From JAEUMW01 sp039807745 (GTDB lineage Bacteria; Pseudomonadota; Gammaproteobacteria; Burkholderiales; JAEUMW01), in contig JBDHRV010000041.1 in assembly GCA_039807745.1 (NCBI GenBank), positions 1 through 24,239 of the forward strand: a stretch of DNA of 24,239 nucleotides. Direction: 5' to 3'. Positions within the stretch are counted from its first letter, which is position 1. The number at the start of each line of letters is the position of its first letter. Below, piece by piece: positions 1-7,587 of this stretch. Made by a program: the position numbers and the translations under genes. The notes beneath the pieces are model-generated. The model did no database searches. It saw only the letters and a program-made list of their open reading frames with translations, and was not told where the DNA came from.

Positions 1-284
1 CCGGCCTTGTTGGCGATGGCCGCATCGGCGGCCGAGGCGGCGATGTCGACCTCGCCCTTTACGATGGCGGGGAAGATGTCGATGCCCTTGGGGAATACGG
101 TCTCCTGCACGTCGAGGCCGTACTTCTTGCAGTGCTCCTTCATGAACGAGACGGCGCCGTAGTGGGCGAACTTGAGGTTGCCGAGCCGCACGACCTCGTT
201 GGCGTGGGCAGTGCGGGCGAGCAGGGTGAATGCGAAGGCGAAAGAGAGGGCAAAGGGCAAGGCTAAGGCGAGGCGATGAACCAT
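1..284 (-). CDS. ABC-type periplasmic substrate-binding protein, 5' part only (C-terminus beyond left edge)
   Basis: Reading leftward from an ATG at 284, 94 codons stay open to the window edge. The product starts with a typical Sec signal peptide: MVHR, a hydrophobic stretch to about residue 24, then a probable cleavage after ARTAHA. The mature part begins NEVVRLGNLKFAHYGAV and continues with a region ending EVDIAASAADAAIANKA. This pattern (strand, small-residue substrate loop, VKGEVDIA segment) fits the NMT1/SsuA-like binding proteins of nitrate, sulfonate, taurine or thiamine-precursor ABC transporters; substrate cannot be told from this fragment. An AGGAAG ribosome site lies about 8 bases upstream. 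It is 81 bases downstream of the TAXI gene on the same strand, so co-transcription is plausible. The fragment is cut by the window, not visibly broken. Confidence 0.75.
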   Translation of the reverse strand, partial: MVHRLALALPFALSFAFAFTLLARTAHANEVVRLGNLKFAHYGAVSFMKEHCKKYGLDVQETVFPKGIDIFPAIVKGEVDIAASAADAAIANKA

Positions 285-365
285 GTGCAGGCTTCCTGAG
301 TTAGTGGATGAAGAAGTGAAGCGACGAAATGGGGCAATAGTAACCCAGGCTGGGTGCGCTCGGCG

Positions 366-1496
366 TCAGCCGCAGAGCCCGAGTATCCGTTCCTCCGGTA
401 TGCAGGTCTTCTTCGCCTTCGCCTGCACCTTCGTCTTCTGGGCCGCGACACATGTCCGAATCTCGCGGGCCGTGGGCGGGTAGTAGATCCAGCCGGCGGC
501 GAGGTCCGGCATCGACAGATCGACCTCGCGCCACTTGGCATGTCCCTGCTCGCGAAGTGTCTCGAAGTTTTGGCAGAGCGACCGGGCGAAACGCACCATG
601 TGGTCGACCGTACCCTGCATGTTGTAGTCGTAGGTCACCAGAAACGCACCGACCGCGATCGTCGTGAAGTCCTCGTTGAGGATATGCGGATAGCTGCTCT
701 TCCTGACTGTCGCGTAGGTGTACGTGTTGAGCGGCAGCTTGCTCGAGGGATGATTCGGGTCGAACTTGAGGAACTTGATGAATTTCTGCGCCTCGGGTTT
801 CATGTTGACGACCAGCGGAGCAGGCTGACCCGCGGCCACCACCACGACGTCGACGGACTTGTCGGTGATCAGCTTGGTCAGCGCCTCCTCGTTCGAAAGA
901 TAGCTCGCGTTCGCCTCGGGAATCGGCTTGTCGAACATCATCCGGTAAAGCGTGTGCGTGATGTAGGCAGCACCGCTGCCGACCAGCCCGCCGTTGATCT
1001 TCGCGTCCTTGATGTCGTGCAGAGAGTTCATCGGCGAGTCGGCACGCACGATGTAGTGAATCTCGGTGTTGTACAGCGGCAGGATGACGCGCAGCGGGCG
1101 GATCGTCCTTGCGGCGTCGGCATTGCCGGCGCCCCCCTTGTCGATGAACGCCTGGAAGACGTCGGCCTGAACGACGGCGAACTTGACGCCCGGCTCGTAG
1201 CGCAGGAGCTTGACGTTTTCCGCCGAGCCCGCCGTCGGTAAGACTTCGAGCTGGATCCTGGCATCCGGGGTGACGAACTTCGCGAGGTCCTTGCCGATGG
1301 CGTAGTAGGTCCCCTTCTCCGAAGCGGTGACGATCTTGTAATCGATCCTGTAATCCGTCGGCGCCGCTGCTGCGGTCCGCTGGCCCTCGGCCTTGCGTTG
1401 CTGCGCGGCGCGGTCATATTCCGTTTCCACGGCGGCGCTCGTCCCATGGACGCAGATCAGTGCGGCGGCCAGCAGGCCGATGAGCTTGCTTCCCAT
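366..1496 (-). CDS. TAXI-family TRAP transporter solute-binding protein
   Basis: A 376-residue periplasmic binding protein of the TAXI group, which feeds solutes to TRAP transporters. The start at 1496 gives MGSKLIGLLAAALICVHGTSA, a signal peptide, preceded by an excellent AGGAGGAAAC ribosome site; an ATG 66 bases further upstream would add an unlikely basic leader. After a Q/K-rich linker, the motif EKGTYYAIGKDLAKFV (about residues 60-75) is the family hallmark, followed by TAGSAENVKLL and FAVVQADVFQAFI. The C-terminus is odd: a lysine-rich stretch runs into a C-x9-C ending, TCIPEERILGLCG (Cys365 and Cys375). No TRAP membrane subunit lies beside it, so it may serve a distant transporter or act as a sensor. 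Its start overlaps the stop of the zinc-ribbon gene (TGATG), implying translational coupling. Family call firm; substrate unknown. Confidence 0.85.
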   Translation of the reverse strand: MGSKLIGLLAAALICVHGTSAAVETEYDRAAQQRKAEGQRTAAAAPTDYRIDYKIVTASEKGTYYAIGKDLAKFVTPDARIQLEVLPTAGSAENVKLLRYEPGVKFAVVQADVFQAFIDKGGAGNADAARTIRPLRVILPLYNTEIHYIVRADSPMNSLHDIKDAKINGGLVGSGAAYITHTLYRMMFDKPIPEANASYLSNEEALTKLITDKSVDVVVVAAGQPAPLVVNMKPEAQKFIKFLKFDPNHPSSKLPLNTYTYATVRKSSYPHILNEDFTTIAVGAFLVTYDYNMQGTVDHMVRFARSLCQNFETLREQGHAKWREVDLSMPDLAAGWIYYPPTAREIRTCVAAQKTKVQAKAKKTCIPEERILGLCG

Positions 1497-2584
1497 CACG
1501 GTTTCCTCCTCTGAGTGTTCTCTTGTGTGCAAAGTCCGAGGGCAGCGACTGCGTCGGAGCAAGCTCCCGGGCTGGGCGCAGCGGCACCCCCCGCGTTGCC
1601 GCCAGCGGGCCGGCGGATCTCCCCTTGCGTGCCCGCTGCGACCGCCTTCGCTGCTTCCTGGGGCTGCGGTGCTGCGCGCCGTGGATCCGGTTCGGGCTTC
1701 GCGATAAAGATGTCAGTCGGTGCCTGCGGCCGGGCGGAGCCGGCGCCAGCGGGGTCGGCGCCTCGCCCGCCGTTGCCGCCTGCGCCCGCGGGAACGGCGG
1801 GTGGAGAAGCGCCTGCGGCTGCCGGCTTGCCGGTATCCGCTGTGGTGGCGGCTGTCGATCCCGCGATCGGCTTGTCGGTTGCTGCAGGACGCGGCGCCGT
1901 ATCACCGGCCTGGAAGCGTTGAAAGTAGCCGTAAGCGAAATAGACGGCAACACCGGCCGCCGCCAGCACTGCCACCCACCCGAAGGCGCGGCGCTGCGAA
2001 CTGCTATTCGGGGCGGCCTGGAACAACGCCGACTCCGAACTCGCGGGGGGGGCGGCCTGCGCCGCCTCTTCGTCGCCCGGGAGGGGGGCGGGGTCCGGTG
2101 CGGACACGGGCGTCACCGCAGTAGGCTGCGGGGGTGATGCCGGAGCCACCGGCTCCGCCGGCGGTAATGGCACAGCGACGTCCCGCAGCCGGGAGGCGGC
2201 CACCGACGCCGTGCCCAGCGCCGCGCTTTCTGGCGGGGGGGCTACGATCGAGGGTCCACGGTAGTCGAACATTTCGGATTCGGTAGCGGTAGAGGTCCGA
2301 CCGGGCGGCGCGGCGTCCGCAGTCACCTCGGCCACATGGTGGGTCGATCTCGCAAGCACCGCCGCTTCGGACGGCAGGGGCAGGAAGAAGTCGCTTGGTC
2401 CGCCATCCGCCAGCGGTGCATCGCACTCCTGGCAGATCAGGGCAGTGGCTTCATTGGTCGTGCCGCACCGGGGACAGGGTTGCACGCTGAAAGGCGCGCC
2501 GCAGGCGTTGCAATACCTCGAATCGGCGGGATTGGCATGCCCGCAGAAACCGCATTTGAGGGGATACAAGGACGCGTTTTCCAT
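1496..2584 (-). CDS. Double-zinc-ribbon, single-pass membrane protein of unknown function
   Basis: A 362-residue protein. The N-terminus carries two treble-clef/zinc-ribbon motifs: Cys11-x2-Cys14 with Cys25-x2-Cys28, and Cys37-x2-Cys40 with Cys51-x2-Cys54, as in bacterial double zinc ribbon (DZR) domains. A long Pro/Ala-rich, low-complexity linker follows to about residue 198, then one transmembrane helix (about 201-221, FGWVAVLAAAGVAVYFAYGY), then another Ala/Pro/Gly-rich segment and a short C-terminal Cys pair (Cys342 and Cys352, ending ALGLC plus 10 residues). With no signal peptide and one helix, the ribbons are probably cytoplasmic and the tail periplasmic. A CGGAGAG ribosome site precedes the ATG. 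The stop overlaps the TAXI start, so the two proteins are probably made together. Function not known; transmembrane linking of a periplasmic receptor to the cytoplasm is an inference. Confidence 0.8.
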   Translation of the reverse strand: MENASLYPLKCGFCGHANPADSRYCNACGAPFSVQPCPRCGTTNEATALICQECDAPLADGGPSDFFLPLPSEAAVLARSTHHVAEVTADAAPPGRTSTATESEMFDYRGPSIVAPPPESAALGTASVAASRLRDVAVPLPPAEPVAPASPPQPTAVTPVSAPDPAPLPGDEEAAQAAPPASSESALFQAAPNSSSQRRAFGWVAVLAAAGVAVYFAYGYFQRFQAGDTAPRPAATDKPIAGSTAATTADTGKPAAAGASPPAVPAGAGGNGGRGADPAGAGSARPQAPTDIFIAKPEPDPRRAAPQPQEAAKAVAAGTQGEIRRPAGGNAGGAAAPSPGACSDAVAALGLCTQENTQRRKP

Positions 2585-2710
2585 TTCGCTCTCCGGCGAT
2601 CAACTCCCCAGCCGCTATCTTAGCCCAGGCACGGCGGGTCGTCTGCCGGCGGCAGCTGCCCCAGTCGCTGGAGACGACAGGCGGCGCGCCGGGGCGACCG
2701 GCCCCGCCCC

Positions 2711-3670
2711 TCACTCCGACACGACGTTGCGCCCTTTGTCTTTGGCTCGGTACAGCGCCTCGTCTGCAGCGTGGAGCAACTCCTGCAGTGTTGTCGCCGG
2801 GGGACTGCTCGCGATGCCACAGGAGACGGTAGCGGGTTTGGCGAGCTTGAGGCGGCTATCGGGGGTCTTTGTCTCGACGGCGGCGCGCAGCCGCTCGGCC
2901 ACCGTCAGCCCGTCGGCCCGCGACGTGTCGGGGAGGAGCACGCAGAATTCGTCGCCACCGAAGCGTGCCAGGAGATCGCCGGGACGCAGGTGACAGGCGA
3001 TCACGTCGGCGACGACACAGATCAGCATGTCTCCGCTCAGGTGACCCGCCTCATCGTTGAAAGCCTTCAGGTCGTCGACATCGATCAGCACGAGGCTCAC
3101 CGGCACGTCGTCGTGCTCGCACCGCTCGAGTTGACGACGGAATGCCTCGTTCATCCAGCGGCGATTGTGCAGGCCGGTGAGGCCATCGGTGCTCGCGGCG
3201 TGCTCGAGCTCGCGCTGCCGATCCAGACCGCTAATGATGACGGCGTTATCGTGCCGCATGCGCCGCGCCAGCATGTACAGCAGATTGCGGGCGACCGCGT
3301 GCGAGGTGTTCACCAGGGTCCAGATCACCGGCTCGGGAATCGCGAGCAGCCGCGTCTCCTCGAGTGCCACGACGGTCGCGGAGATGGGCTCGCCATCGAC
3401 CGCGGACATCTCACCGACGCATTCGCCGGTTTCGATGACGGTGTGCGAAGGCGATGCCGTCCCGGCAAGATGAACGCTTACACGCCCGCGCAGGACCACG
3501 AAGATGTTTTGGCTGGGTGCCCCGCCCTGGTCGAGCAGCGTTTCGTTCTCGCGCAGGTCGCGCAGTGCACAGCCGGCGAGCAGATGCTCCACCAGCTCGA
3601 TATCGACGGCGCGAAAGAGACGCGAGGCGGCCGCTGCTTGCCAGTCGGCCTCGGTAAGGGTGTTCGTCAT
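2711..3670 (-). CDS. Diguanylate cyclase with N-terminal cyclic-nucleotide-binding (CRP-like) domain
   Basis: A 319-residue cytoplasmic protein. Residues about 18-135 form a cNMP-binding/CAP_ED domain: LLDQGGAPSQNIFVVLRGRVSVHL followed by the phosphate-cassette-like GECVGEMSAVDGEPISATV. A short helix (HDNAVIISGLDRQRELEHAA) links to a GGDEF domain (about 160-319) with DGLTGLHNRR at 162-171 and an intact active site FGGDEF (GGDEF at 238-242). RPGD at 229-232 sits exactly five residues before GGDEF, the inhibitory I-site, so product feedback is expected. It should make c-di-GMP from two GTP under control of a ligand bound by the N-terminal domain. There is no HTH or membrane segment. Start chosen at 3670 (MTNTLTEADW); an in-frame ATG at 3706 is possible, and neither has a strong ribosome site. 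The frame stays open far upstream, but that sequence does not resemble protein. Confidence 0.9.
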   Translation of the reverse strand: MTNTLTEADWQAAAASRLFRAVDIELVEHLLAGCALRDLRENETLLDQGGAPSQNIFVVLRGRVSVHLAGTASPSHTVIETGECVGEMSAVDGEPISATVVALEETRLLAIPEPVIWTLVNTSHAVARNLLYMLARRMRHDNAVIISGLDRQRELEHAASTDGLTGLHNRRWMNEAFRRQLERCEHDDVPVSLVLIDVDDLKAFNDEAGHLSGDMLICVVADVIACHLRPGDLLARFGGDEFCVLLPDTSRADGLTVAERLRAAVETKTPDSRLKLAKPATVSCGIASSPPATTLQELLHAADEALYRAKDKGRNVVSE

Positions 3671-3997
3671 GGTCGGAGGAAAGGCCGGCGTTCGGTCGGA
3701 ACGCATGCCGATGAGGCGGTGATTTTCCAGACGGAATATAGCCTGATTCCCGCTCCTGCGATAGCCTCGAGTGCCTCGGCCGTCAGGAAACGGGCCCCGC
3801 CGGCGGTACGCTCTCTGCGGCAATGGACAGGTTCGGCGAAGTTGTATGAACATATGCGCCGCACCAAGTTCGGAAGCAAGGGGACATCGCAACCCTGACC
3901 CGCGCCGCTGCCCGCCCTGAGCAGCGACCGCGACCAAGGCAGAGCCCCGGCTGCCCGTAGTGATTCCAGAACTCGAACACGAATGCCAGGCAATGAA
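3671..3997. other. Divergent intergenic region between the diguanylate cyclase and the OmpA-like gene
   Basis: About 330 bases separating two divergently transcribed genes; no convincing coding sequence. It must hold promoters for both. A possible -10 for the leftward cyclase gene is TATATT (reading from 3740 down to 3735), in a locally AT-richer patch about 65 bases before the ATG, but no good -35 was found at the right spacing. Another AT-rich patch (TTGTATGAACATATG, 3841-3855) lies upstream of the OmpA-like gene. No clear operator palindrome or RNA element was recognised. Confidence 0.4.
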
Positions 3998-4564
3998 ATG
4001 ACGCGCACGTTTCCCGGTTCCGCGGTTTCGCTCGTGCTCTGCCTGGTCCTGGCGGCGTGCGCGACGCCCGACACGCCGCGTGGCCCGCTCGGCGGCACCG
4101 CGGCACCGCCGCCGCCGGTTCCGGTGACGCCGCCCGCCCCGGTGAAGGAGCCGGACCGCCGCGTGCCTGCCGACGCGCAGCCGCTTCCCGATCTCAACCG
4201 CAAGGACAACGTGTACTTCTTGCAGGGCTCGACCGCCATCGACGACGCCGGCAGGGAAACGATCCGGCAGCACGCCGAACGGCTCAAGAACAACCGCCGG
4301 CTGGTGATCACCCTGATCGGGTACAGCAGCACCGATGGCGGTAGCACGGAGTACAAGGTCGCACTCGGCCAGAAGCGGATCAACGCGGTCGCTGAGGAGC
4401 TCAGGTCGGCCGGGGCTGCGATGGGTCAGATCCGCAAGCAGAGTGTGCCGTCGGGCAAGTCCGCGCGCGATCGCTGCGCGAGCGAGGCCTGCCATCGGTT
4501 GGACCGCCGCGTCGAACTGCGCTACATCGATCTCAAGACGCCGCCGAGCCGGCGCGTGCCGTGA
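3998..4564 (+). CDS. OmpA-domain outer-membrane lipoprotein
   Basis: A 188-residue secreted lipoprotein. Starting at the ATG at 3998 gives MTRTFPGSAVSLVLCLVLAAC, a lipoprotein signal with lipobox LAAC; an in-frame ATG at 3983 would add five residues. A Pro/Ala/Gly-rich linker (about residues 25-60) precedes an OmpA/MotB-type peptidoglycan-binding domain from NVYFLQGSTAIDDAGRETI to the end. The domain shows the usual helix YKVALGQKRINAVAEELRSAG and the final RRVELRY strand. An extra Cys pair (RDRCASEACHRLD) may form a disulfide. The family tethers the outer membrane to peptidoglycan (Pal/OmpA-like role). The gene stands alone: no tol genes are nearby, so it is probably not Pal itself. Confidence 0.85.
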   Translation: MTRTFPGSAVSLVLCLVLAACATPDTPRGPLGGTAAPPPPVPVTPPAPVKEPDRRVPADAQPLPDLNRKDNVYFLQGSTAIDDAGRETIRQHAERLKNNRRLVITLIGYSSTDGGSTEYKVALGQKRINAVAEELRSAGAAMGQIRKQSVPSGKSARDRCASEACHRLDRRVELRYIDLKTPPSRRVP

Positions 4565-4690
4565 CGGTCCGCGTCCTGTCGTCATCCGGAGACATCTGTT
4601 TCCGTCCATCCCCTCAGGCGTATGATCGCCGCACCGTTGCTTAGGCGACGGGTTGTTTCCCCATCTATCTATGACCAAAGGGAGAAGGAA

Positions 4691-5134
4691 ATGGTGAAGA
4701 AACTGGTTCTGGGTTCGATCGCCGCTGCGCTCGTTACAGGCACGGCGTGGGCTGCCGAGTACGGCACCGCCGCGGAAGCGAAGGCGATGCTCGAAAAGGC
4801 GGCCGCCGCGGTGAAGGCCGACAAGCCGGGCGCGCTGGCGAAGTTCCAGAAGGGCGAGGGCGGTTTCAAGGACCGCGACCTGTACCCGTTCTGCGGCGGG
4901 CCCGACGGCAATTTCACCGCTCACCCATCGCTCACGGGCAAGAGCCTGAAGGACCTGAAGGACAAGGAGGGCAAGCCGATCGGTGAGGATATGTACAAGA
5001 ACGCGCAGGAAGGAAAGATCGGAGAAGTCACCTACATGTGGCCGCGTCCGGGGACGACCGAGCCGCTGGTGCAGAAGGTCAGCTACTACACGAAGATCGG
5101 CGACCAGGTCTGCGCGGTGGGTTACTACAAGTAA
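4691..5134 (+). CDS. Small secreted Cache-like domain protein
   Basis: A 147-residue periplasmic protein with a clear signal peptide (MVKKLVLGSIAAALVTGTAWA) and a GGAGAAGGAA ribosome site just upstream of the ATG at 4691. The mature part resembles a stand-alone Cache/sCache-like domain: a helix with EAKAMLEKAAAAVKADKPGALAKF, then RDLYPFC, NFTAHPSLTGKSL, and the EVTYMWPRPG...KVSYYTKIGDQVCAVGYYK sheet. Such domains bind small ligands as chemoreceptor or kinase sensors; here there is no membrane or signalling part, so it may be a soluble ligand-binding protein. Cysteines in RDLYPFC and DQVCAVGYY could pair. A strong terminator follows, suggesting a monocistronic transcript; the good ribosome site suggests substantial expression. 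Ligand unknown. Confidence 0.8.
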   Translation: MVKKLVLGSIAAALVTGTAWAAEYGTAAEAKAMLEKAAAAVKADKPGALAKFQKGEGGFKDRDLYPFCGGPDGNFTAHPSLTGKSLKDLKDKEGKPIGEDMYKNAQEGKIGEVTYMWPRPGTTEPLVQKVSYYTKIGDQVCAVGYYK

Positions 5135-5198
5135 GAGGGATGACGGTCCTTCCATGAGCGGGCCCGGCTGACCAGGGGCGGCCTGCCGCACGGGAACC

Positions 5199-5230
5199 AA
5201 GGCCACGGACGGCAGTCTGTGGCCTTTTCG
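5199..5230 (+). terminator. Intrinsic terminator after the Cache-like gene
   Basis: AAGGCCAC at 5199-5206 pairs with GTGGCCTT at 5219-5226. The stem extends inward (GGAC with GTCT, one G-U pair) to a GGCA tetraloop, giving about 12 base pairs, and it ends in TTTT. It lies 65 bases after the stop codon, in the right orientation for the upstream gene, and before the oxidoreductase gene. Confidence 0.85.
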
Positions 5231-5341
5231 TTTCCCCGACGGCGTGGCTGCACGATCGACCGTTCGCCGCCGCGCGGGAATCCGGTCCGGCCGCCTCCGG
5301 CGCTCGGGTAAAATCACCTTTTGCTTCCCGAAGGAACACGT

Positions 5342-7306
5342 ATGAGCAGGCACCGCGATCGAGATCTGGGGATGGACCGACGGATCTCGCGCCGGGACTT
5401 CCTGAGCGGCGTCGCGCTGGGCGCCGCAGGATTGTTGGTCGGACCTCGCTGGTTGCGTGCAGGGGAGACGAGTGGGCTTGGCCCGGTTTTCGCCCCCGAC
5501 TACTACCCCCCTGCGCTCACCGGGCTGCGCGGCAGTCACGAAGGGTCTTACGCCGTCGCCCACGCACTGCGCAGCGGCGAGCTTCACCTCGACCCGCAGG
5601 CGGCGCGAGATAGCGGTGAGCGCTACGATCTGGTCGTGGTCGGCGGTGGCATCAGCGGGCTCGCCGCGGCGTACTACTACCGCCAGGCAGCAGGGCCGGA
5701 CGCTCGCATCCTGATCCTCGACAACCACGACGACTTCGGCGGTCACGCGAAGCGCAACGAATTCACCGTCGGCGAGCGCACGCTCGTCTCCTTCGGCGGC
5801 ACCTGGTCGATCGAGAGTCCCGGCCCTTACAGCGTCAACGCGAAAAAATTGATCGAGACACTCGGCGTTGACGTGACGGGGTTCGGCAAGGTGGTCGACC
5901 GCCGCCTGTACCGTTCCTTGGGCTTAGGGCGCGGTGTCTTCTTCGACCGCGAGACCTTCGGCGTCGACCGGTTGGTGCCGCGCCCGAACAATACCGGCTG
6001 GCTCGGCAAGGCGGCCGACGCCGTGGCCATGAGGCGCTTTCTCTCCGCCACGCCGCTCTCGGCCGCGGCGCAGGCGGACCTCGTGCGCCTGCAGGAGGGG
6101 CGTGTCGACTATCTGCCGGAGCTTGGCTCCGACGAAAAGAAGGCACGCCTTGCGCGCATGAGCTACCGCGACTATCTCACTCAGGTCGCGCGGTGCCATC
6201 CGGACGTGCTGCCGTTTCTCCAGGCCCTGCCGCACGGGCTGTATGGCGTCGGCATCGATGCGGTGCCGGCCCAGGACGCGTGGGGTCTCGGCTACCCCGG
6301 GTTCGGCGGACTGCGGCTCGACGGCAAGCCCGGACCCGGGATGAATCACGATGCACTGCACGCCGTGGCCGGGGACGGTGAAGCCTACTTCTACCATTTC
6401 CCCGATGGCAACGCGACGGTGGCACGGCTGCTGGTGCGGGAACTCGTTCCCGGCGCGATTCCCGGTGACAGCGTGGAGGACATCGTCACGAGCCGCGCAG
6501 ACTACGCACGCCTCGACGCAGACGGCGCACGCGTGCGCGTGCGCCTGAACAGCACCGCGGTGCGCGTTGCGCATGCCGGCGATCCCGCTTCCGCGGCGGA
6601 GGTCGACGTTTTCTACGTGACCGGCGGCAAGCTCGAACGAGTACGCGGTGCACGGGTGGTGCTGGCGTGCTGGAACAACGTGATTCCCCACATCTGTCCG
6701 GAGCTGCCCGCGGCGCAGCGCGAAGCGCTCGGCTATGGCGCGAAGGTGCCGCTCGTTTACACGAACGTCGTAGTGCGCAACTGGAACGCATTCCTGAAGC
6801 TCAAGATGTCTCAGATCGAGGGACCGGGGAGCTACTACACGGGGATGGCACTCGACATGCCGGTGAGCATCGGCGAGTACCACTGCACGCGCTCGCCCGA
6901 CGATCCCATCGTCGTGTGCCTGTCGCGCACGCCGTGCCGCCCCGGGCTGCCGGCGCGCGAGCAGCACCGTGCCGGACGCACGGAACTGCTGCAGACGGCG
7001 TACGCGGACATGGAGCGGCAGACCCGCGAGCAGCTTGCGCGGGTGCTCGGCGCGGGTGGCTTCGATCCGGCGTCGGACATCCTCGCGATCACCGTCAACC
7101 GTTGGCCGCACGGCTACGCCTACCAGTACAACTCGCTCTGGGATTCCTTCTGGCTCGACGGCACCGAGACGCCCTGCGTGATCGGCCGCAAACCGTTCGG
7201 GCGCATCGCCATTGCCAATGCGGATGCCGCTGCGTACGCCTACACCGACGGTGCGATCGACATGGCGCAGCGCGCGGTGCAGGAAGTGCTGGCCGTGACC
7301 TCCTGA
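5342..7306 (+). CDS. Tat-exported FAD-dependent amine oxidoreductase, spermidine dehydrogenase-like
   Basis: A 654-residue flavoprotein. The start at 5342 (MSRHRDRDLGMDRR) has a GAAGGA ribosome site and leads into a twin-arginine signal, SRRDFLSGVALGAAGLLVG, so the folded, cofactor-loaded protein is expected to be exported. After a linker, residues about 96-128 form the Rossmann FAD-binding unit (YDLVVVGGGISGLAAAYYY, GGGISG at 101-106, then ARILILDNHDDFGGHAKRNEF, with the acidic residue after the second strand). The C-terminal part (NRWPHGYAYQYNSLWDSFW through FGRIAIANADAAAYAYTDGAIDMAQRAVQEVL) is the closing FAD-binding region of amine-oxidase-like enzymes. The N-terminal DRDLGMDR...RRDFL pattern and length match what I recall of the SpdH family (spermidine to 1,3-diaminopropane and 4-aminobutyraldehyde). 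Specificity is inferred, not proven. It is flanked by a terminator and a 281-base gap, so probably monocistronic. Confidence 0.8.
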   Translation: MSRHRDRDLGMDRRISRRDFLSGVALGAAGLLVGPRWLRAGETSGLGPVFAPDYYPPALTGLRGSHEGSYAVAHALRSGELHLDPQAARDSGERYDLVVVGGGISGLAAAYYYRQAAGPDARILILDNHDDFGGHAKRNEFTVGERTLVSFGGTWSIESPGPYSVNAKKLIETLGVDVTGFGKVVDRRLYRSLGLGRGVFFDRETFGVDRLVPRPNNTGWLGKAADAVAMRRFLSATPLSAAAQADLVRLQEGRVDYLPELGSDEKKARLARMSYRDYLTQVARCHPDVLPFLQALPHGLYGVGIDAVPAQDAWGLGYPGFGGLRLDGKPGPGMNHDALHAVAGDGEAYFYHFPDGNATVARLLVRELVPGAIPGDSVEDIVTSRADYARLDADGARVRVRLNSTAVRVAHAGDPASAAEVDVFYVTGGKLERVRGARVVLACWNNVIPHICPELPAAQREALGYGAKVPLVYTNVVVRNWNAFLKLKMSQIEGPGSYYTGMALDMPVSIGEYHCTRSPDDPIVVCLSRTPCRPGLPAREQHRAGRTELLQTAYADMERQTREQLARVLGAGGFDPASDILAITVNRWPHGYAYQYNSLWDSFWLDGTETPCVIGRKPFGRIAIANADAAAYAYTDGAIDMAQRAVQEVLAVTS

Positions 7307-7587
7307 CGGCGCTGCGCCGTCGCACGTTTCCGTTACGTACCCCAGGACCCATCGCCCTGCGCACCGGGCTCGGTTCGGACGATCCGTCGCGGTGCGCGGG
7401 GCACCAAACGAGGGCGGGAAACGTGCGCTGCATCCCTCGTCCTCAATCCCGCCGCCCGCCCTGAAAGCCCCACGGCACGGGGGTTTCGACCGCTGGATGC
7501 GCCGCTCCCGGGCGCACTGCGCTGCTCGGCACGGATCATGCGGCCGTGCAGCATACGCAGTGTTCATTCACCCACTCGGGTCGTCTC

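Noticed and set aside
354..1241. Plus-strand 295-codon open frame over the TAXI gene
   Set aside because: Composition (Arg, Val, Asp and His rich) is the mirror of the real minus-strand gene; no motifs, and the TAXI gene has family signature, signal peptide and ribosome site.
2690..2706. GC hairpin (CGGGGC/GCCCCG) between the cyclase and zinc-ribbon genes
   Set aside because: Only six base pairs with no T tract on either strand, so not called as a terminator.
3671..5746. Very long open frame upstream of the diguanylate cyclase on the minus strand
   Set aside because: It is antisense to the OmpA-like, Cache-like and flavoprotein genes, which have signal peptides, motifs and ribosome sites; the upstream translation is Arg/Pro/Ala-rich with no domain pattern. 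GC-rich DNA produces such long spurious frames.
7466..7489. Hairpin-like CCCC/GGGG element with TTT after the flavoprotein gene
   Set aside because: Stem of only four G-C pairs with a bulge and short T run, and about 160 bases past the stop; too weak to call.
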